Shown here piece after piece: positions 59,789-64,000 of a DNA stretch of 64,000 bases. Within the stretch, counting starts at the first letter, position 1; each line of letters opens with the position of its first letter. The stretch comes from Chloroflexota bacterium (GTDB lineage Bacteria > Chloroflexota > Anaerolineae > UBA1429), in contig JAAYAW010000046.1 of NCBI GenBank assembly GCA_012719135.1, positions 17,585 through 81,584 on the forward strand. Reading direction: 5' to 3'. The position numbers and the translations under genes were made by a program. The notes under the pieces are model-generated. The model saw nothing but the letters and a program-made list of their open reading frames with translations. It was not told the DNA's origin and did no database searches.

Positions 59789-59956
59789 ATGAATCGTGAC
59801 GGCACACGGCTCATATTCTGGCTGGACATCATCGTTCTGTTTGCGGCCATGGTGTTGGCACTCACCGGCCGATGGGATTTTGTCCTGGCGCTTGCGATCG
59901 GTCTGGTTCTAATGAATACCTTTGACGGATTCTGGAACAAGCGAGGCGGCCGTTGA
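59789..59956 (+). CDS. Small two-helix membrane protein, 55 residues
   Basis: An ATG preceded by GGGGGAG opens a 56-codon frame. After MNRDGTR there are two hydrophobic segments, about residues 8-25 (LIFWLDIIVLFAAMVLAL) and 29-45 (WDFVLALAIGLVLMN), and a basic end FWNKRGGR. The stop overlaps the TTG start of the VanZ-like gene (TTGA), so translation of the two is coupled. I do not recognise a family. Confidence 0.68.
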   Translation: MNRDGTRLIFWLDIIVLFAAMVLALTGRWDFVLALAIGLVLMNTFDGFWNKRGGR

Positions 59957-60441
59957 GTGCCCGGACAAACCGGCACTCGGGTGGACGCAAGCGACGGGCC
60001 TTCCCCACCTGGATGACGCACGAACTCCCGTTGGCAGCGTGCCTCGCGCTCATCTGGATCCTGTCTGACCAGCCCTCCCTCCCGGGCCCAGGCGAGCGAG
60101 GCAGCCTGACGCGTGACGTGTTCAACTATGGCAGCCATGCCGCCATATACGGCATCGTGGGCCTGCTGGTCTGGCGAACGCTCAGTACGAGAGCGGAGAT
60201 CCTGCCTCGATGGCTGGTGCTTCACCCGCGCGTCAGTTCCGCGGCGTTTGCCGTGCTCTATGGATCGATAGATGAGTGGCACCAGAGCTTTGTGCCGGGC
60301 AGGACGGCCTCTCTGTGGGACGCGTTGACGGATCTCGCGGGCGCGTCTCTGGCACTCTGCCTGTGGCCACTGGCCGCACGCACCGTGCGTAGCTGGATGG
60401 AACGCGGCAGGCGTGCGGCACCGTCCGCAAGAGCAGTCTAG
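59953..60441 (+). CDS. VanZ-like membrane protein
   Basis: A 162-residue VanZ-family protein with four hydrophobic segments. The family motif is present as YGSIDEWHQSFVPGRTASLWDALTDLAGASL, preceded by the conserved HAAIYGIVGLLVW. VanZ proteins raise teicoplanin resistance in enterococci, but most members have unknown cell-envelope roles. It starts at TTG 59953 within the stop of the small membrane gene. Confidence 0.85.
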   Translation: MSARTNRHSGGRKRRAFPTWMTHELPLAACLALIWILSDQPSLPGPGERGSLTRDVFNYGSHAAIYGIVGLLVWRTLSTRAEILPRWLVLHPRVSSAAFAVLYGSIDEWHQSFVPGRTASLWDALTDLAGASLALCLWPLAARTVRSWMERGRRAAPSARAV

Positions 60442-60536
60442 CACGTGGACAAGACCGCGCCAAGACGTGCTTGCCGCGTGTAGCGCCCTCAAGCCCGGAC
60501 TCGTAACGGCACGGGCGATGGAAAGGATACGCAGAC

Positions 60537-61295
60537 ATGCATAGCGCCGCCTTACTGGACGAGCGCCGGCTCGCATGGCCGGGTTGCACCAACGTACGCG
60601 ATCTGGGCGGCCTCGCAGCCCAAAATGGCCATGGACCCGAAGCGATAAGACCAGGCCGGATCGTTCGTTCGGACGTCCTGACTCACCTGGCCGAAGGAGG
60701 TTGGAGGAATCTGCTGGCACACGGCATCCGGACGATCTTGGATTTGCGCTCTGCCTCCGAGATTGCCGCTCATCCCTACGATATCCCACTCGATGCCCTG
60801 GAGGCCGGCCTTGGCAGGCTGCACATCTCGATGCTACCACTGGATGGCGAGATGATGAGGCTGCTGGAGCAGGCAGCCACCCGCGGCGACGAGTACATCC
60901 TCTTTGTGGAGAACTACCAGGCACCCATTGCGGCTGTCTTGAGGGCGATCGACAGTGCACCTGCGGGGGGTGTCCTGTATCATTGCCAGGCTGGCAAGGA
61001 TCGGACCGGGATCATTACAGCGCTGCTGCTGGCGTTGGTGGGCGTGCCGGATGAGGTCATCATCGCGGACTATGCCGAGTCAGGACGGCTGCTGAGGCCA
61101 GGTTGGCTGCAAGAGACACAGGAGGCACTGGCGAACGGCCAGGAACCTCCCTTTGAGCCGCTCAGTGAGCCCGAGACGATGCGCGCGCTTCTGGACCATT
61201 GGAGGACTCGGTACGGCGGCGCGGCCGGCTACATGGAGGCGATCGGCCTCGCGGATGCGGAACGAAGGCGCCTGGCGATACGCCTGCTCAGCTAA
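60537..61295 (+). CDS. Tyrosine-protein phosphatase (Tyr_phosphatase_3 type)
   Basis: A 252-residue phosphatase. The N-terminal GCTNVRDLGGLAAQNG and RSDVLTHL are typical of this group, and the P-loop is YHCQAGKDRTGIITALLL with Cys, Arg and the KDRTG pattern that suits phosphoinositide or phosphotyrosine substrates. IRTILDLRS holds the general-acid region. Related enzymes include LipA of Listeria. GAAAGGA lies before ATG 60537. The target in this organism is unknown. Confidence 0.87.
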   Translation: MHSAALLDERRLAWPGCTNVRDLGGLAAQNGHGPEAIRPGRIVRSDVLTHLAEGGWRNLLAHGIRTILDLRSASEIAAHPYDIPLDALEAGLGRLHISMLPLDGEMMRLLEQAATRGDEYILFVENYQAPIAAVLRAIDSAPAGGVLYHCQAGKDRTGIITALLLALVGVPDEVIIADYAESGRLLRPGWLQETQEALANGQEPPFEPLSEPETMRALLDHWRTRYGGAAGYMEAIGLADAERRRLAIRLLS

Positions 61296-61397
61296 CAGCC
61301 GCATCCCGCCCTCGCCCGATCCAGCGCAGCACACCGCCGCGGGTCTACGCACTCCCAAGAACGAGGCCTCCACCAGAACAGAGACGCGCCAGAAAGC

Positions 61398-61426
61398 ATG
61401 ACACCCTGAAGCAATCGGTCTAGACT
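61398..61426 (+). promoter_or_regulatory. Promoter of the yxlEFG-like cassette
   Basis: ATGACA (61398-61403), 17-base spacer, TAGACT (61421-61426), 46 bases before the first ATG of the cassette. Confidence 0.55.
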
Positions 61427-61471
61427 GAACAGCTGCGGGGCCTTGGCCACAGAGCCCCCGAAGGAGCACCG

Positions 61472-61675
61472 ATGGAGCGCTTTGACGTGGTTCGCCTGTT
61501 GCCCCTCCTGGCCCCGCTCGTGCTGCTGCAGCTCGGGCTCTTGGTGGCCGCGCTGTGGGATCTCTATCACCGTGAGCGCGTGCGCGGAGGCAACAAGATC
61601 GTATGGGCGGCGATCATCGTGCTGGTCAATCTCCTGGGCCCCCTGGCGTACTATCTGTTCGGCCGCGAGGACTGA
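61472..61675 (+). CDS. PLDc_N/YxlE-like small membrane protein
   Basis: A 67-residue protein with two membrane helices (about residues 9-29 and 42-62) and the motif NKIVWAAIIVLVNLLGPLAYYLFGR of the phospholipase-D-nuclease N-terminal (PLDc_N) family, landmark LLGPLAYYLFGR. In Bacillus the homologue YxlE is the first gene of an ABC-transporter cassette, and the same order is found here. It ends one base before the GTG of the ATPase gene. Confidence 0.82.
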   Translation: MERFDVVRLLPLLAPLVLLQLGLLVAALWDLYHRERVRGGNKIVWAAIIVLVNLLGPLAYYLFGRED

Positions 61676-61676
61676 C

Positions 61677-62624
61677 GTGAGCGCTTCCGCCATCAGCTGC
61701 CAAGAACTGACTCGGCGGTTCGACCACCATCTGGCGCTGGACAGCCTGTGCCTGGAGGTGCCAGAGCACAGCGTCTTTGGCTTTCTGGGGCCCAACGGCG
61801 CCGGCAAGACCACCACGATCAAGATCCTCGCGGGGCTGATCCGCCCCACCGCGGGCAAAGCCTATGTGGCGGGGCAGCGCGTCTCGCCCGACGACATCGC
61901 CGCACGGCGCGCCGTGGGCTACCTGCCGGAGGAGCCCGCCTTTTACGGGTGGATGACAGGGCGCGAGTATCTGATCTACGCCGGGCGCCTGCTGGGTTTG
62001 GGCGCTGGAGCACATGGCCGCGCCGATGAGCTTCTCCAACTGGTGGACCTCGCAGAGGCGGGCGCGCGCCGTGTCGGAGGTTACTCTCGAGGGATGCGCC
62101 AGCGCCTTGGGATCGCCAGCGCGCTGGTTGGCCGTCCCCCTGTCCTCCTCTTGGACGAACCCACGTCAGCGCTGGATCCACTGGGCCGCCGTGACGTGCT
62201 CGCCCTCATCGAACGGCTCTCCGGCGACACGACGGTGTTCCTCTCCACGCACATTCTTGCCGACGTCGACCGAATTTGCGACCGGGTGGCGGTGATATCC
62301 CGAGGGCGGTTGCTGGCCGAGGCGGACCAGGAGACCCTGCGGGCTCGCTTTGCGGCCCCCGCCTTTGAGATCGAACTGGCGCCCGCCCCTGGCCCCGCGG
62401 CCGATCTCCTCAAGACCTTGGCCGCTCAGCCCTGGGCCGCCAGTGTAGAGCCCGTGGACAACACCCTCCGCGTGATGGCAACCGACACGGATTCCGCCCG
62501 CCGTGCGCTCCCCGTGCTATTGGCTCCACTCGGCGAGCAGCTGCTTCGGTACGAACAGGTCCGTCCTACGCTGGAGGACATCTTTGCACGGTTGGTGGAA
62601 CAGAGCGAGGAGGAGACTCTGTGA
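61677..62624 (+). CDS. ABC transporter ATPase (YxlF-like)
   Basis: A 315-residue ABC ATPase of the drug/bacteriocin-export type. Walker A GPNGAGKTT, signature YSRGMRQRL, Walker B LLLDEPTSALD and H-loop STHILADVDR are intact. A C-terminal extension (about 220-315) is typical of the YxlF/CcmA-like branch. GTG 61677 (VSASAISCQELT) is chosen because it immediately follows the yxlE-like stop; the longer frame overlaps that gene. It overlaps the permease gene by four bases. Confidence 0.88.
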   Translation: MSASAISCQELTRRFDHHLALDSLCLEVPEHSVFGFLGPNGAGKTTTIKILAGLIRPTAGKAYVAGQRVSPDDIAARRAVGYLPEEPAFYGWMTGREYLIYAGRLLGLGAGAHGRADELLQLVDLAEAGARRVGGYSRGMRQRLGIASALVGRPPVLLLDEPTSALDPLGRRDVLALIERLSGDTTVFLSTHILADVDRICDRVAVISRGRLLAEADQETLRARFAAPAFEIELAPAPGPAADLLKTLAAQPWAASVEPVDNTLRVMATDTDSARRALPVLLAPLGEQLLRYEQVRPTLEDIFARLVEQSEEETL

Positions 62625-63376
62625 GAGCACTGCTCGCCAAAGAGTGGCTTGAGCTGGTCCGCTCGCGCCGCCTGTTGGTCCTCTGCGTGGTGTTACTGTT
62701 CTTTGGGATCCTCTCGCCGCTTACGGCCCGCTACATGGGCGATATCTTTGCCATGATGAGCGAATCCATGCAGGGCATCGTGATCCAGCTGCCGGAGCCT
62801 TCGATACACGAAGCGATCGTCCAGTACCTCGCTAACTTTTCCGAGAACTACCCGCTGGCGATCATTCTGGTGGCCATGGCGTGCATCGTCGCCGAGCGCG
62901 AGCGCGGCACCCTGGCGATGGTGCTGGCCCGCCCGGTCATCCGCTGGCAGATCGTGCTCAGCAAATACCTAGCGCTGTTGGGCATGTTGCTGATCGCGTT
63001 GGCGCTCGGCGGACTGGGCGCGCTCTATTACTCGATCATCCTCTTTGGCGGGCCAGCTTTCGTTGACTTCCTGCTGCTCAACCTCGCGGGCGCCCTGTAT
63101 CTTTCCGTCATCCTGGCCCTGACTGTGCTGGCCAGCACCCTGGCTCGCAGCACCGTCGCCGCCGGCGCCCTCTCGCTCGGCTTTTGGCTGACCCTGAGCC
63201 TGGTGGGCTCGCTCCCCGGCCTGCGAGGCTGGCTCCCCCCCGCGCTGGTGACCCAAGCCGCGGAGCTCGGACTTGGCTCCAGGCCGGACGTTTGGCAGGC
63301 CGCGCTTGTAGCCCTCACCTTCATCGGCGTCGCGCTGGCCGGGGCCTGCCTGGCGCTGCAGAGGCAAGAGTTGTAG
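62621..63376 (+). CDS. ABC-2 type permease (YxlG-like)
   Basis: A 251-residue permease with about six membrane segments, the first at LLVLCVVLLFFGILSPL. The conserved ABC-2 motif is seen at IVAERERGTLAMVLARPVIRW, which is the coupling-helix region. It is the partner of the ATPase before it and begins at GTG 62621 (GTGA overlap). The transported compound is unknown; the yxlEFG genes of Bacillus restrain an ECF sigma factor, but no sigma gene is in this window. Confidence 0.87.
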   Translation: MRALLAKEWLELVRSRRLLVLCVVLLFFGILSPLTARYMGDIFAMMSESMQGIVIQLPEPSIHEAIVQYLANFSENYPLAIILVAMACIVAERERGTLAMVLARPVIRWQIVLSKYLALLGMLLIALALGGLGALYYSIILFGGPAFVDFLLLNLAGALYLSVILALTVLASTLARSTVAAGALSLGFWLTLSLVGSLPGLRGWLPPALVTQAAELGLGSRPDVWQAALVALTFIGVALAGACLALQRQEL

Positions 63377-63868
63377 GGCACCAGGCTCAGCAGTCCGACC
63401 ATCCCGGTGCGTTGCCCCCCTGATGCTCCAGCGCCCATCGGCCGTACGTGACACGATCTTATAGCTCACCCGGCCTTCATCGCTCCCGACGGCTGAATGA
63501 TCCGTGTGCGGCCCTGTTGCGCGGCCCGGTCCGCTGCCCTCCTCGCTCTGTCCTCTGTTGCCGCCGCAGTAGCGGTGCTCCTGCCGCGCCATCCCGTCTC
63601 AGGCCGTTCTGCCCTCGGCCGAGGCTGACGCCGCCCCGGCAGAGCGCCGCGGCTGCCGTACGATGTGGTGGCCATCACGGTCGGCTTGGCGCAGACTTGC
63701 GCGCACGACGTCGAGTGCCGAACGCCATCATGGTACTTGGCCCATGGCCCTACGCTATCTGCCTGCTACGGCTAACTCACGGGCTGTATACCGCTGCGCC
63801 TGCCACAGACAGAGAACGGGACGCCCAACGATGGACGTCCCGCCGCCCCTGCACGATGGTGTGGTTGC
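63377..63868. other. Intergenic stretch, no gene seen
   Basis: About 490 bases between the permease stop and the esterase stop. Short open frames exist on both strands but they are compositionally arginine/alanine shadows and have no start signal. The only structured element is the hairpin at 63817-63842. Confidence 0.5.
63817..63842 (-). terminator. Hairpin after the esterase gene
   Basis: CGGGACG and CGTCCCG pair around a 12-base loop, 27 bases past the minus-strand stop at 63869; on that strand TTCTCT follows. A modest intrinsic terminator candidate. Confidence 0.4.
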
Positions 63869-64000
63869 TTACTCGGCGACCGCTATCTGCAGCCACTCGT
63901 AGAACCGGTCGATCCAGCCCTGGGCGGGCAGTCCGGTCTGGTTCATGCCGAACCCGTGGCCGCCACGGGCGTAAAGATGCAGTTCGGCCTCGCGGCCAGA
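63869..64000 (-). CDS. Esterase (alpha/beta hydrolase), C-terminal part
   Basis: The 3' end of a minus-strand gene that enters from the right edge; the frame is open to base 64000 and stops at TAA 63869-63871. The 43 residues read in part AELHLYARGGHGFGMNQTGLP and GWIDRFYEWLQI. The HGFG histidine in such a setting is the catalytic His of acetyl-xylan-esterase/lipase-type hydrolases that act on carbohydrate esters. The rest of the gene lies outside the window. Confidence 0.75.
   Translation of the reverse strand, partial: SGREAELHLYARGGHGFGMNQTGLPAQGWIDRFYEWLQIAVAE

Noticed and set aside
63466..63678. 70-codon open frame on the minus strand
   Set aside because: Composition is Arg/Ala/Gly-rich, typical of a random frame in GC-rich DNA, and no ribosome-binding site is seen.

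Overview
The window looks like chromosomal DNA of a GC-rich bacterium, most likely a member of the Chloroflexota (Anaerolineae/Caldilineae-like). This is inferred from gene content and style: Thr/Pro-rich surface-protein linkers, PA14-repeat proteins, MutS2, short GNAT-type ArgA, many Gfo/Idh/MocA oxidoreductases, and a tRNA gene without an encoded CCA end. I see no prophage, insertion sequence or CRISPR array. Genes are tightly packed. Many start at GTG or TTG and overlap the previous stop, and several promoters show near-consensus sigma-70 hexamers.

Layout. 1-5 kb: the end of uvrC, a Gp37/Gp68-type (DUF5131) gene, mutS2 and an ARMT1-type DUF89 phosphatase. 5-8.3 kb (minus): two Gfo/Idh/MocA oxidoreductases and a TIM-barrel sugar isomerase/epimerase. 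8.5-13.5 kb (plus): a complete phosphate operon pstS-pstC-pstA-pstB1-pstB2-phoU. 13.5-18.2 kb: nitroreductase, a four-PA14-domain membrane-anchored protein and a third Gfo/Idh/MocA gene. 18.3-24.7 kb: an arginine operon argC-argB-argD-argA-argG-argH behind a leader with an Arg-rich 22-residue peptide and a terminator/antiterminator. 24.8-31.7 kb: GyrI-like protein, AmrS radical SAM enzyme, cupin, endonuclease IV, an APH-fold kinase, a trxA-fmdB-csoR-small-ORF operon with a candidate operator, and an SDR. 31.8-37.9 kb: a CAU tRNA, ftsH, thioesterase, ribokinase, AcoX-like NAD-kinase-fold protein and lipoamide dehydrogenase. 37.9-41.7 kb (minus): xerD-like recombinase, purine nucleoside phosphorylase, a membrane protein and a polysaccharide deacetylase lipoprotein. 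42-43.7 kb: a serine-palmitoyltransferase-like enzyme and a PhnB-like protein.

43.7-58.1 kb is a 13-gene block on the minus strand. It starts with a DeoR-type regulator, runs through sugar isomerase, class II aldolase, a SorE-like dehydrogenase with an extra Rossmann-like unit, SrlD-like SDR, MtlD-like dehydrogenase and PfkB-type kinase, then a RibD-type reductase, an E1 alpha-beta fusion, E2, an aldose-epimerase-like protein, a membrane protein and a Nudix protein. I read the first half as a ketose/hexitol catabolic route ending at fructose-6-phosphate or triose phosphates. 58.3-64 kb: an 8-oxoguanine-deaminase-like amidohydrolase, a 55-residue membrane protein, VanZ-like protein, a tyrosine phosphatase, a yxlEFG-like ABC cassette and the end of an esterase gene.

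The strongest candidates for new biology are (1) the arginine leader-peptide attenuator upstream of argC, (2) the thioredoxin operon with its own CsoR/CstR-type regulator and an operator over the promoter, (3) two adjacent PstB ATPases whose motif changes fall into one composite ATP site, and (4) the ketose/hexitol cluster. All calls are from reading the sequence; no searches or folding programs were run.
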